Positions 39,441 to 52,227 of a stretch of 64,000 nt of DNA are shown in pieces. A program made the translations under genes and the position numbers. The stretch spans positions 42,532,395-42,596,394 of the forward strand of contig OY855905.1 in NCBI GenBank assembly GCA_963693305.1. Reading direction: 5' to 3'. How positions within the stretch are numbered: position 1 is the stretch's first letter; each line of letters begins with the position of its first letter. The notes beneath the pieces are model-generated. The model worked only from the letters and a program-made list of their open reading frames with translations, was not told where the DNA came from and searched no databases. This DNA comes from Meandrina meandrites. Lineage: Eukaryota > Cnidaria > Anthozoa > Scleractinia > Meandrinidae.

Positions 39441-41615
39441 TACACTTCTTTCTCAAGAATTTTTAAGCTACCTGAGAACTGTAATGTTACAACAAATGCA
39501 AAGCTTGTTAAAGAAAATCAGCATTTTGTAATGCCATTAATGCATGTACATCCTTAATAGAATGTTTGTATATAATTTATGCTTATAATGTATTTGATAC
39601 AGTAAACCCTTACCTTGCAACCACCTCATTAATGTGAAATTGTCATTGTTGCAGCTTCTTTTTGTTGGCCTTAAGGGCAATTCACACAGCATGACTTTCT
39701 TGCATGCGAAAAGCTTACGCCATGACTACAACACGAATCACATCTTGTAAATCAACCTACCAACTCCTTACAACAGACATGTGTGTGCATAAATGGCCTT
39801 TTAAAAGTCATTTAGGCCTGTCGCAAGCTTGTCGCATGCAAGAAAGCCATACCATGTAAACCGCCCTTTATGAATGTTTATGAGCGAGTCATTTAAATTA
39901 CAGGGGGCCTGACATGTAATTGGAGAGCAGTGTTATATGTACATCAAGTACATTTCACCTGAAATTTGTTTTCATTTTGGTCATTTGTAAGGGTCCAGTC
40001 ATACAATGACGAGAGCAAGCTCATTACCACTCCAGTGTTTTTCTTCCCAAAAACAAGAAGTTCCTTTTAACTGGTAAACCATCAACTGTAAATGCATACA
40101 GCATCTTGTGCAGTTGGTAGTTGTGAAAGTTTTGTTTTGATGGCCAACTCTGGAGACAGGAAAATTCACTGTTGCCTGCTTTTTGCAGTTGCTGAAACAA
40201 AATGAATATGACTTGTGTGAAATCCCAGCAGCTATGCAGGCTAGTGTTTTGTTTTCAGGAAGGAGCCTGGATCTCATCCCTTTGGGAAAATACTTTTTAA
40301 ATTGAATAAATCTTGAGTTTAATTAACCCCCACGCCTTCATCTGTTTTACTCCAGGGGTCCACACCTTGTACGCAAGACCATATTTGACATAAATACGGA
40401 CTTGATTTGATTTTTTTCAAACGTGTAAAATTTTTCACATCCAAGTTGCCAAGAGCTTGAAACTGGTGAATCAATTCTTTAAACTCGTTCCTTCAAGATG
40501 TCTTGAGAAGAAATGAGGATACTAAAACTGCTTGCATTACGTCATCAACTTGTCTTCCATGATAACGCCGTTACTTATGAGCCCAGGGCTATGCAACTGA
40601 TGTGACTTCACTCATTCAACCGAAAAAAAATATTAGCAAGATGTAACTGACCACTGTCAGGCCTATTCTAGAAGTCAGGTCTGAAAGAGGATTGGAAAGT
40701 GATTGTGGCTGCACTGCGTGACACACCCAACTGAAAGTGAAAAAAAAAAAAAAAAATCCAGACATAACGCGAGGAATGATGCCAACTTGCCCGGGCAGTG
40801 TATCACTTACTTCTACTCATTACAAAAGTAAAAATAAGGAGATTTATAAAATTAAAAAAAATAAGATTTACTCTTACGGTGATTCCACTGAATTGCCTTG
40901 CGCATCCTTGTTGCGCATAATTTTTCGGGTCATTTAGCGCACGCACGAGGGCGCACGCACACAGAACATTACGGGATTTCCTTCAGGCTAAGCTCGGCAG
41001 GGAAATAAATGGTCATTTTTTTCATAATCTTAATTCCAGTTCAATAAAAATAGTTTGTTATGTAAGATTAAGTCTATTTGCTGAACTGCTCCAACATTTT
41101 AATGCAAGAAATGGCTTTTTCTACAAATGATAGTTCTCCATTCGGATTACTAGGGTTCCTAATATTCCTAATATAAACCTCGTGGATCATATATTTACTA
41201 TAATAGCCATCCAGGTTGCGCAAAAACGGGCATTTTTATTGCATTTTTGTAATGCTCATAACGAAGTCATGAACTGGACCAAGTCTTAAGTAAATATTCC
41301 TTCTTTTTTAGTGCAATCACCTTTAATGCTGCACAACACAAACAATGTTGAGACGCTTTCTTTTTCAAATCATTTTTATTTCTATATGACTTATTCTGGA
41401 TGTCAACTGAACCCCATCTTTGTAATGTTGTCAGCGTTGTATACTATAAAGTGAGGCAATGAAAAGAACGGCCCATTTAGACTAATTTTTCACGAAGGTC
41501 ATCGTTTGTAGTCCGTCAGTATCTTCATCAATTTCAACCAACCTTGTTCTTGTTTGGATTAAAGCTGAGCGGTTTTCAGTTGTGTACAATTAAGTAATTG
41601 ACGTTAGGCTATTTC

Positions 41616-41772
41616 CGAGTTACCTTTTGCCTCTGTGTCAAAACGAGTCTTCGTGCGAAACCATTCATACGAAAATGACTTAACCGGCACGTCCATTTTC
41701 ATGCAAATCAAACTCATTTTCCTTTGAATGGTTTCGCACGAGGACTCGTTTTGAAGATAAGGCAAAGGGAAA
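41616..41772. mobile_element. short MITE with long inverted ends
   Basis: CAAAACGAGTCTTCGTGCG... at 41639 is mirrored by ...CGCACGAGGACTCGTTTTG ending at 41753. The pairing extends outward through CCTTTTGCC/GGCAAAGG. The element is almost entirely arm; the target duplication is not clear. Confidence 0.55.
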
Positions 41773-41970
41773 TGTGATCTGTTTGAAAACTCGCGGCTTC
41801 TCAATCAACATACTATGGCGCGTTTTCAAATCTGATGCAAAACAACGCGTCAGGTTTCCTGCGTTCTAGTTGCTGGCGTCAGGTTGTTTCGATGCCGGTT
41901 TTCATTGGTTCACTGTATTTTAATTTTGTATTGTGTTTAGCTGTTGGTTTTCCTTTGGTTCTGGCTTTAA

Positions 41971-42351
41971 AGGGGCTATGTCACGCAATTTTAGGCAATT
42001 TCGGCACTGACCAACTTGTCATAAAATTAGCTGAAATATAACAATAACGGCTTAAAACTGTAGAAGAACTCAAAAGAAACACAGAAAGACCAAAAAGGGG
42101 CATGGATGGGCAAAATTCGAGAAGATTAAAACGGATTGCGTTCGGGTAAATTTGAAAAACGTCGGCCCGATATTTTTCAAGTTTCTCTCAATTTGTATGA
42201 AAATGTCATTTACAATGCTCGAAAATCATCCTTGTTTGTTATGTGGCCATCATTTTGCCAATGAAAGACTTTTGCTCTGCCAATTTGAAGTTTAGAACTC
42301 TTAAATAACGAAAATAAATAGAATTACCTAAAATACCGTGACCTAGCCCCT
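41971..42351. mobile_element. 381-bp TTAA-flanked MITE
   Basis: TTAA (41967-41970), then AGGGGCTATGTCACG..., ending ...CGTGACCTAGCCCCT and TTAA (42352-42355). The inverted ends are about 28 bp. Similar end design and length to the element at 60568-60949, so both probably belong to related piggyBac-like non-autonomous families. Confidence 0.75.
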
Positions 42352-42526
42352 TTAAGGCACTTCAATGGCGTCTTCAAATTGGTGCTTTCTTTACCGTTTA
42401 CAAAGTATTATTTTGAGGGTTTCTTCGATTCGAAGGAATCTATTTTACACCGTAAAACTGACTCAATTTCGCAAACCCGTCAAAAGAGCTACACCTTAAT
42501 CCCCCAAATTTAAATTTATGACTATC

Positions 42527-43558
42527 TTATAAACTAAGGCATTCACAAAATTCTCTTTTTAAAAGAGCTCGAAACATCAGCATGATGCAAAAAGCGTTAT
42601 ATCCTGCATTTTGCAGTTTGTGAGTTTCAAACGGGATGTCCAAGTTCTTGAGAATTTCTTCAATGCTATTGACTTTTCTGCACATAGGAAACAGCGCAGA
42701 GTGAAGTGTAAGTGTGTCGATAATTTCCTTATCTTCGACATCCAGTGCTTGTGCTCTCAAAAAATTCCTAATATCCTCTGAGGACGTTGAATGAGTCATC
42801 AAAAAGTCCACTTGCGAAATGCCGTCTTGAAACTTGTTTAATATCTCGGTGAGGCTTGCTACTTCAAAAGTATCAAGTAACAAATCATCGAAGGGTCTTT
42901 GCAGAATATTTTCGTTTAGCGTGGGAGAATTTTCCTTCACGATGTAGAGGTGATGTTTTTCGCATTCTTGCTGACTTTCCAGTGTGAAAATAACGTACCC
43001 GAGCTGCAAGATTTTCTCTGGGTCCTGTTCAGAAAACTTGGCATTAAACGCTAAAAATGATGGTGTTTTTTCGTCCATAACTTCGTTTATTCTTCCTAAC
43101 GAATACACGCCATTAATGTGCCTTTGCCGAATGATGGAACGATTTTTCAGGCGCAGCTGATCACTAAATATGATAAAATCCTTGAGAGATTTAAAAATTC
43201 TCATTATTTGGGGTGTTTTCCGCGACAGCTGCACAGGTGAAACTTCAGGCAACCTATCGGCTGAATCTGCCGCTTTCTCCATCTTTTCCTTGAAAAACGT
43301 ATAGCCCTTAAAATCAAGAAAGATACCGGCTTTGTGATCGACACCATAGGCTACCACGAAGATCATTTCTTTCAAATGGCGATCAAAAGTGTGATTGAAG
43401 TAGTATTTGATTTTCTCGTAACAGTGTCTTCCCTTGTCACGACAGGCTTGCACCCAGGTCTCTCTCAACGTGTCGTAGCTGTACATGTAGTGAGGACAGT
43501 TCTTGCATACCATGGTACATGGTAAGATATCTCTGTAATTCTCTTGGCGACCACTCAT
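42527..43558 (-). CDS. intronless, catalytically dead paralogue of the DEDDh exonuclease family
   Basis: 343 residues, single ORF, starting MSGRQENYRDILPCTMVCKN. The N-terminal domain (about 28-130: YDTLRETWVQACR, MIFVVAYGVDHKAGIFLDF) aligns with that of copies 1-3. The C-terminal half keeps the fold pattern but not the active site. FDVETYE is replaced by FNAKFSE, the HSGANDEEYL region by HSTSSEDIRNFL, and HNAGND by QNAGYN. Asp, Glu, Asp, His and Asp are thus changed to Asn, Lys, Glu (or Ser), Gln and Asn. It lacks the intron that all three relatives share, at about residue 150. The open frame has survived this divergence, so a non-catalytic role is likelier than simple decay, but neither expression nor selection can be judged here. 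Confidence 0.75.
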   Translation of the reverse strand: MSGRQENYRDILPCTMVCKNCPHYMYSYDTLRETWVQACRDKGRHCYEKIKYYFNHTFDRHLKEMIFVVAYGVDHKAGIFLDFKGYTFFKEKMEKAADSADRLPEVSPVQLSRKTPQIMRIFKSLKDFIIFSDQLRLKNRSIIRQRHINGVYSLGRINEVMDEKTPSFLAFNAKFSEQDPEKILQLGYVIFTLESQQECEKHHLYIVKENSPTLNENILQRPFDDLLLDTFEVASLTEILNKFQDGISQVDFLMTHSTSSEDIRNFLRAQALDVEDKEIIDTLTLHSALFPMCRKVNSIEEILKNLDIPFETHKLQNAGYNAFCIMLMFRALLKREFCECLSL

Positions 43559-43649
43559 TGTTCTTACACAAACGTCTTAATAGCCACTATTTCTGCATAG
43601 ATAAAACAAAACAAAGCATTATTGTTCCAATGGCCTTCTTTGTGACCTA

Positions 43650-43955
43650 GGGAGGCGCGGTGGCCTAATGGTTAGTGCGCTGGACTCCGGATCGGGCGGT
43701 CTGGGTTCGAGTCCTGGCCGAAGTACTGCGTTGTGTTCTTGGACAAGGCACTTTACTCTCATAGTGCCTCTCTCCACCCAGGTGTATAAATGGGTACCGG
43801 CGAATTTACTGCTGGGGGTAACCCTGCGATGGACTAGCATCCCATTCAGGGAGGAGTAGCAATACTCCTAGTCGCTTCATGCTACGGAAACCGGGATAAG
43901 CTCCGGCCTGATTGGCCCCAAGGCTCGTATGCAGACTTAACCTATATCACATCAA
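43650..43955 (+). mobile_element. tRNA-derived SINE
   Basis: The head has a Pol III A-box TGGCCTAATGG (43661-43671) and a perfect B-box GGTTCGAGTCC (43704-43714). The body carries CTTGGACAAGGCACTTTACT and GCCTCTCTCCACCCAGG, then the CATCCCATTCAGGGAGGAG block. The tail is near GGCTCGTATGCAGACTTAA. A second copy (minus strand) lies at 35740-36025, and a tail-like GGCTCGTATACAGACTA recurs at 44083. Confidence 0.8.
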
Positions 43956-46900
43956 AAATAAAATAGAACATACAGTCATTGTCAAGTGAAATTTACCTGA
44001 CAAGATTATGAAAATGACACATGTTTGTGTTGGTGTTTAAGAGGTTGATGATAAAAACTCTTCAACTAACTCTTGGGCTCCTAGGCTCGTATACAGACTA
44101 TTTTTTACTTCTTTGTGATCGCATCCTAGTTTAGAGAGACTGTGTGTTCGCATGTGAGTGAAATTAGAGTGATTCTGTTATGAATGTTTTTAATAACTGT
44201 CAAAAAACTATTGTAACCACAGAGATGGCTTTGCTCGCAAATGCCGTCATGCTAAACCAGTTAGAACACCAGAAAAAAGAATCATGATTTTTATGTAACT
44301 ACTTGCAGTGGCGTAGCTAGGATTTTCGAAAGGGGGGAGTGGGGGTCACACTGTTTCACACCCAGGGTACTTAATACATGTCCACTGCAGATGCTCGGTT
44401 CTGAAAATGGAGTATGTAACTATCTAGCACAAGAAAAAATTTATGGCATGTTGATTCTTCAGATTCGCGCTTTTTCGCCGCCTGAATTATAAGGTTTGTA
44501 TGTTGTTTACTTAAAAATTATCTCATAAAGGGGGAGGGGGGTCACGGGCACCCCAGGATCCCCGCTCGCTACGCCCCTGTCTGGAAAGCGCGGAAAAAGT
44601 CGCGTGGTGGGCAATAAACCAAGGCAGTTGTTTCCCGCCTTGGCCCTATCCGCAACATAAAGATTAAGTTTTCTTGCGCGCAGCTGCTAAGATTTTTAAC
44701 GGTATCACGTTATTATTCAGGAGCTATCAGTGTCCAACTATTCGTACCATGCTTATCATTAAATTTTTAAGCAGGCACTTGGGATGTTGGTCCTTGGTGT
44801 ATTACTTTGCAGATTAATTCACAGCCATTGAAGAAATGTGGCAATTAGCCGCAAGCAGTGCAAAGTTCTCGCGCACTACAAGCAATAAATATTCAAGCAT
44901 CGAAGTGAAACATCGAAGTGAAACGATCGAAGTGAAACAATCGAAACGATCAGAGTGAATATTATGTGTCAAGTGAATGGCAAAACCTTTTTGTTCGAGC
45001 CTTTATAGTGTCTGTGGAGGTCTATTTATACGCGAATGTGGAATGTAAGAAGCAGTGACGAACAAATCACTGCTGTGAATCTAGCGTTTTGGGTCCTATC
45101 TTTAAATAGGGGTATCGAATGGTCTTTGCGAGCATGCGAGCACAGCGTTTTTCTGAGCATCGACAAAAGTTTTGACTAAAACTATAAAACTATCTCCACT
45201 AAAAACCGAGCACACGAACTGTTGTAAAGTTTTGCGAGCACGAGCAAACGAGCACTCACTCAGATATTTTGCGAACATTTCGAGCAGAAGCCTAATCTTT
45301 TGAAAGCACTGCAAAATTTTGAGGGACGATTCATGAATAAGCTCTTTTATCGCATTTGGCTAGGCATTCGTTATGAAGAAGGGAAACCCTGTTTAATGAG
45401 TTAATTTTAAGGAATCGTTCAAGAATAGTGGATCGAAGATTATCTCCGGTACATCCGGTTACCTTAGCGAGAAGCGACCAGAAGTCATTGCTCGGATATT
45501 GCAAGAGACCTCCAAAATCTTTGTAACTTTTAGTTTCCATAAAAATATTCGAATTCATCAATGCTCATTTATACGTTTAAGGATGGAGAGACCAAGCGGG
45601 CTGTACTGTGGAAGTAAAGTGTCTTCCTTACGAATTAACCCTACTGACACAACAAGACAATACTCGTTTGAATTGTCAACCTACCGATCTCAGCTGAAAT
45701 CGGCAAACGCACAAGCCATTCGAAAGAACACGTTTTCTTGTTTCAGATTTATTCAACTCGTCCAATAATTTCAAAGCGTCAGTCCCGCTGTTAACAGCCA
45801 TTCAATTGCATTTTAACATACAATTTGAGACTGATTATAACTTTATAGTGCTTCACCCACTTGCATGCGTAGACAGAGTACGTAGTGTCATGTATCCTTG
45901 ACGAGCTATCTCCTGCCACTCAGTCTAAAGTAGTCCATAAATGATCACATTAATTTCGACGTTAAGATCGAAGAATATTGGCCTTTACGAAAGCTGGCAA
46001 TAACTATATCAGTATCTACCTCCTCAATGGCCCAGTGTTAATTTGTTTTACAGTGTTTTTATGTGGCGGTATATACCTGCATTGTCATGCCAGAAAGACC
46101 AACTTGATATTCAGCTATAGAAACTGTTAGTCTTTGTTTGTAAACAGATATCATTAACTAAAAGTTTTCCTTTGGTCCTTGAGCACTTTACGAAATCAAT
46201 TAACGAAAGCTGTTTCTTCGCCCTCAAAATACTCGGGGATTGTTTTTATAATCGTGTACGTAATGTTATTTTAATGAAATGTTGGGCCTGTTTGTCTGCA
46301 TTTCTCAATCTTTGCACTTGTCTTAAAATAGACCTGAAAGACCGCTACGAAACTCCACTTACCTTTAAGCACAAAAGTCAATATGTACAATTTTCAGCGT
46401 TAGCGGCAGAATCTTGTATGTGGGAACAGAATAAAATTACAAATGAATTTTCAGGATCTGTTTGGGGCAATTTGACGCCTGGGTGATTTAAATACAATCA
46501 AGCTCATTTGACTTAAAATGCCCTTTTGTATTTTATGTTCAAAGCCTTTGTTCATTCATCTTTTGTGTTAAAAGAATACTTGGCAATGGTTAAATTACAA
46601 CGTTGGGCAAGCGTGTAAAAACAGAATAGACCTTTTGCTCCAGCAAGTCACGTGACTTAGCCAGCGGATCCGAATTTGGTTACCTGGCAACTTATTCCCT
46701 CCTCATTCCCTCCTCGTCCCCCTCCCGTTTATTTGCATAATTTCAATTTTTCAGGTCGCGCGTAGGATTCTAGCATCAGACTGGCTTGTATCCCCACCAA
46801 GCCTGGCTTTCGAAGTGCAAACTTGACAATTTTATCATTGACAAATTCCTAAGGCAGCAGAAAAGAATAAAATACCTAAGTAAAAACTGCATAATTGATT

Positions 46901-49000
46901 TATGAGGCCCTGGGGTAGGGGAGGGGGCAGGCCATTATCTACCCCATACATAGGTAGCGTTCCTTTCAACCAATCTAAAATCTAAATACGGATCTTGCAA
47001 TCGAAAATTAGCATGTGTTGCAATTGCAGCCGGACGTGTCACAAAATCCTCCGGCGGTTTAGACTGTCTGCCACGCGACGATGGATTAGTTAAAGGAACG
47101 CTTCCTTAGCTTCATTTGATTTTCATTTCAGGAATAACGAAACTTCTCTTACGCTGATAGCAATCGGAGTCATGTGATGAAAAAGAACCACCGCTATTGC
47201 TATTGTTGGTGCAAATAAAGCGCTACGACTTACAATCTAAAAAAAAGAAAACATCCTTAATATTGATATAATGAATTCCGTAATATTTAGGCTTACTTTT
47301 AGTGCTGAGTTCTGCTTCCTCCTGTTAACTGAAAAGAAAAAAAATATAAATTTAATATTTAATTATTCATTTGTTAATTTGTGCGACTTGGAAACGTTTA
47401 GTAAATGTAACAACTTTTTCCCTTGGTCTTGCCAAAGTAGGCACGATGATTATGATTAGCACATCTTATACCGTGGCGCTCGTACCTGCCAATCTGAGTT
47501 GTTTATTTATGGAGTGAATTTCTAATTGCAAAATGTAAATGTTATGATAACTTATGAGCATCAAAATACAAAGCTAAGCTAAATGCGTTTATTTGTTGCT
47601 TTTAATGAAAATTGACAGAGCAAAAAGCTGTACAGTGTAATGGCGGCGTCTAGTTGCCGTCTTTTTGTTCGTTTAACACCAACTAAACAGTAATTTCCAA
47701 GTTTTAATGATTGACTTTGTTCACGCAAAATAATTATTATTCATAGTTATTCTAATCGGCAGCAGCTGGCATAAAAAGAGCTAGAAAAAACAACTACTTC
47801 GAATAAATATTAGCGATTTAACTACTCGAGAATTAGCTGTGCCTATAACTGTAGGACAAAATAAACTTTTTTTCATTTTCTGAAATTAATATTTTGCGCA
47901 TCTTAAGAGAACTTGTCGTGATTGTATAATATTAAAACGCATTATAAATTTGGGCTGTTGGATACACATAATGCTATTTTTAATTGTGATAATTATTGTT
48001 CTTCGCTGTTCGTCTGCCAAGTGCAATGTTGGCCATTATACTACACAAGACAAGAAGAGCAGAGCTCGGTATATATCAAGCTCTATAGATAACGTTATAG
48101 CCCAAAACTGCAGTTTATCGACTGAATTAGTTATATATCACAGATTATCCCTATGTTTAAACTGAATTTTAGCATGGGTTGCTTATTTATTTTTTCAAGC
48201 CGCTCTTCTTAGAGTTAGAAAAGCGACAATATTCAGTTATTGTTTACTTTTGCCTTTAGCCGGCCTAAGAGCCAGGTATAGAGAGCTTGCCATTTTTAAA
48301 TGAGAAAATTCGTAACATAAACATGGCTCATAGTACCTGTAGATGGGCAGTCGGGCTAATTTGTATAACTGTGTCCTCGATGCATTAATATTCGCTTTTA
48401 TCAGGTGGATCTTCTTCCCTCTCTTTTTTATAATTTTGGCGACGGTGCAGTGTCCAGATTTGAGGCTATCGCTTGCAAGTGATCACCGAAAATTTAAGTA
48501 TCAAAATTTCGCTCTGCGATAAGGACTTAACCAAATTAGGCTATATTTAGGCACAAGTCATGCCAATTGTCAAATCAGCGGATTACATTGTAAATATCAA
48601 ACGACAAATATTTCATTGTAGAAATATATCATTTTTGCAAAACCAGCCATTTGTACTTACATTTGATTGTTCGCCGTCGGATAAGATTCCCACATCAGCT
48701 CGGCAGGCTGTTTTGATTGTTAATATGAAAAGCTGTTGTCAAGTGATATTAAAAAGCTGAGTAGTATTTAAAATGTAAATGATGGATTTATTCAGATTAT
48801 AATCAGTAGCTAGAAGCAGCGTTGAAAGACCTTGAAAGGTGCTATGCTTGTGCTTACAGTAAGTTATATTTGCATCGCTAGTTAAAACCATTATTTGAAT
48901 AAATAGGAACGTACATATGCAATAGGCTATATCTAGAAATACTTTAGGATTAGTATTTTTCTTTTTTTTGTTTTTTTTTTAAAAATAATAATACGTATTT
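43956..49000. other. intergenic, no supported gene
   Basis: AT-rich DNA. It contains the CAGTGGCG-ended element at 44306-44579. Short ORFs such as 46172-46486 have no recognisable domains or splice context. Confidence 0.5.
44306..44579. mobile_element. hAT-like MITE (CAGTGGCGTAGC ends)
   Basis: Begins CAGTGGCGTAGCTAGGAT and ends GCTCGCTACGCCCCTG, an inverted pair of about 15 bp of the CAGnGGCG type typical of hAT-derived MITEs. An 8-bp target duplication is not evident. Internal G-rich tracts are present. Confidence 0.55.
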
Positions 49001-51138
49001 AAGGGTACCAGAAGTCTATAACTAGAAGTCTACATCCCTGGTAATAGGCTTTGAGATATGTCTTTCGCGTGTACCTCGCGCTCCTCGCGTGTAGGCTATT
49101 TTTAGAACAGCTTTGCCGCGAACAAGTAGCCAATCACATTGAAGTATTTTTTAATTCGCGTCTTTGATTGGTTGAACAAATTTTTGAAGAAAAGCAGAAC
49201 TGCAGAGGACAAGTGAACTCGAGCGAACGGCATTACGAAATTTCTGTTTGTTGGTCATCGTAATTTCCGTTTTGTGAGGATTAAATCGTCTGGACAAGAA
49301 TCATCAGGCCATCTTTCATCGATGACGATAGCATCGAAGTTGTAAAAATTCGGAGCATCCAAATATAAAGCGAGAGGACCTCAGTGTTTTGGAGTCAGAA
49401 TACGAAATGGCAGCGGGCAAGATAGACTAATTCCGAGTCAAATTCAAAATGCGAAGACACTACAGGGGAACCCAACGGAATATTTCGGTAAAATATCTGT
49501 TCGGATGGAAGGTCGCCTAAGAATTTCGAAATTTTTTCCCAGCGACGCTCTAGACTTCTCAAATTTTTTCGGAAAACCATAAAGTTTCCCTAGAATTTTC
49601 GGAATTGATGTGCTCACTTTTATCATGTCCCATAATTTTCGGACGGTTTTGTTTGTTCTCTAAAATTTTCGTTGGGCTTAATTATTCCAAAAGCTGCTAA
49701 AAGTTTCGGTGAGCATTAGAGGTAATCAGGAATGTACGTGAACCTAATGAAAGATAAAGGCAATTGAGGTGATTGAGCTCGGCATTAGCCTACTTGTCAG
49801 ATTATTGGAGAAGTTATTTTTGTGGTCAGAGCATCTAAAACGATCAAATTATTCGGTTTTGACCGTAAAAAGATTCCTACGCCAACAACAACCCCTTGAT
49901 CGGTCGTATAATTTACACCCCCTAACGTTTTCGGATGAATAGGTTTAACGCCTATAATATTCGGATAAACATTTATATTGCCTAGTATTTTCGCGAAATT
50001 TAGATAGGCACACGTATAACGAAAAACTTCCCCTAAAATGTTCTAGTGAAAATATGGTCTCTCAGTGTCCTCGAACTTTCCACAAGATCCATCAGGATAG
50101 CTAAAACTTTCGGATGACTCAAAAAAGGACCCTAGAATTTTCGAAACGACGAAAGTTCCCCTTCAATATCCGAACAGATAAATATTTTTTAGGGCATCTC
50201 CAAATTAACTAAAAAGCCTTCTAGAACATAGAGAAATCCATTTACGACACTTCTGACGTCTTTGGAAAGATTCGGTCGTTGGGTGCCCTTGACACTAAAG
50301 ATTAATGGTACTCTCAAGATGAAGACAGGCATTAAGAGAGCAAGTGCATTTTGGCACAGGTTCGTTGCTATTTTGAAAAACAAAACCGTGGTCCCTGAAG
50401 CGCTCAACATCGAGCGCGGAATGAACGGAATGAAGTTTGATTCGTTTGAGAACAACATTCAGAGAAAACGACAAGTTTGGCGAGTTTCGCATGTTTTTGG
50501 AATTATAAGGACGGCATGAAAACAAAAGACTGACTAAGGTAATGTACTTGTTTTAATATGAATAGAAATACGAGTTTAATTCATCGAACAATGATGATTT
50601 CATTCACATCCGTCAAAAGTTTAATTCAAGTTGTGCTTCTCGGGCACTTCGCAGTGTGCAGCTATTGTGTTGTGTATGTTGTTCAGTATTTTAACACGAG
50701 GATATGCTGTACAAAATAAAGACACACTAACTACTAAAAGTTTGGGGAACGTCTGTTCATAAATTCTCTCGTAAATTATAAAAAGTCGACCTGTTTGTTT
50801 TGTGAGTTTGTCTACGGAAACCCGGCGACGGGTTGCTTTTTCACTCGCCTTCAAATGCCACTGAACAGACGTTTGAAATCACTATCTACAATACTACTTC
50901 TGTCGAAATGTGAGAATTAAAGAGAATGGCCTTTCAAGTGTTTTGATGTGATTTGATTTATTTCACCTGCCACTTTCCAAAATATTCGGCCGCAACTTAG
51001 AACTCCAATCGTGTCGAAATAGTGGGTTACGTCATTTTCTCGCGAGACATCAGTTTCTAAAAATAGCGTACACGCGAAAGACATAGCACGCGCCCCAATA
51101 CCAGATGTAGACTTCTAGTTATGGACTTCTGAGGGTAC
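49001..51138. mobile_element. about 2.1-kb non-autonomous transposon with TTTTCGG-rich interior
   Basis: The left end (GTACCAGAAGTCTATAACTA...) and right end (inverse of GTACCCTCAGAAGTCCATAACT) pair for about 80 bp with gaps, both including ATGTCTTTCGCGTGTA. The interior (about 49440-50170) repeats a motif like CCTAAAATTTTCGGA roughly a dozen times at irregular spacing. No transposase-like ORF is seen. Confidence 0.6.
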
Positions 51139-51534
51139 TTATTATTCCAGTATTGCGCTATTTTACCATATTAGGGCAAAAGAACGCACAAAATATGCTA
51201 CGTTATTACACTGTAGAACAGGGCAAAAGTATGGATTGAAAGCGGAGCGACAAAATGGCCGTACTGAACTTTATTTTTTATTGGAATAATGAATCCCTTA
51301 TTCGAAGATTTAACATATAACACGAACGGACATTTTGCTCATTGCTAGTACGCAACTCGCAAAATATCCGCACGTATTATATGCTAAACCACTGACTAGG
51401 GTGTATATAGTGCAATTTAAATATGACTTTGTGCTGAAAGCGTCTAACTGCCACGTCTAAGTTGCAAATGTCATCGTTATGTTAGCAAACCACATCATTT
51501 ATAGACACATGCATGAAATACCTCAATCTTTCTC

Positions 51535-52227
51535 AAAGGTTTCTACCCTGGATGCCAGAGGGTTTTTTGTTTTGTTTTGTTTTGCGGCGACAGTGAGCGG
51601 CGAAGCCGCGATCGTGAACGAGCGGAAAAAAACCCTCTGGTCACGGCCGGTATGAACCTCACTTCCATGCTAATTCGAGACAAGACAGTTTGCCAAACCG
51701 GTTTTATGTGGGATCTGTTTGTTTTCGTAATTTGACATGTCTGCGCGTGGCATAGTATAATGGGGGTGACAGGCCTACATGACTCCTACGTGTGTGACAT
51801 TTTTACATTTGCTGTATATAATATATTATATTAAATTCGGTCTTTCGACCCTTTCGCTTCTCACTTATTTCTGAAGGGTACTGCACTGCATCCCGAAGGC
51901 TCGCCCGAATTCGTTGCCCACTTCCACCGCCATTTTATTTGTTTACAGTTTCTTCAAGCCAAAAGACCGGTTTTACTGCTCCAGGGGTGCTTACAGTGTT
52001 TCAACCAATGAGAATTAGTGTTAGATCATTATTACTCTGAAAGGACTGGTCCTAAGTACGAAAACCAATCAACAACCGAGTTCAAATTCTGTACTCATGG
52101 AAGTGAGGTTCATACCGGTCGTGACCAGAGGGTTTTTTTCGCTCGTTCACGATTGCGGCTTCGCCGCTCACTGTCGCCGCAAAACAAAACAAAAAAAAAA
52201 CCCTCGGGCATCCAGGGTAAAAGGTTT
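51535..52227. mobile_element. 693-bp element with about 130-bp inverted ends and internal palindromes
   Basis: The arms 51535-51669 and 52096-52227 are inverse copies with few differences. Each arm itself begins and ends in an inverted pair (CCAGAGGGTTTTTT ... AAAAAAACCCTCTGG) around a GCGGCGAAGCCGC palindrome. It is a foldback-type non-autonomous transposon. Confidence 0.7.

Larger units (their letters stand above)
39441..42526. other. intergenic region with two MITEs
   Basis: 3' flank of vps72 and AT-rich DNA. It contains the inverted-repeat element at 41616-41772, the TTAA-flanked MITE at 41971-42351, and a short A-run at 40741-40756. No gene is supported. Confidence 0.6.

Noticed and set aside
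43652..43724. Functional tRNA gene
   Set aside because: A and B boxes are present, but no cloverleaf with a sound acceptor stem could be drawn and a SINE body follows.
50262..50519. 85-codon ORF inside the 2.1-kb transposon
   Set aside because: Too short, no transposase or other motif; probably chance.
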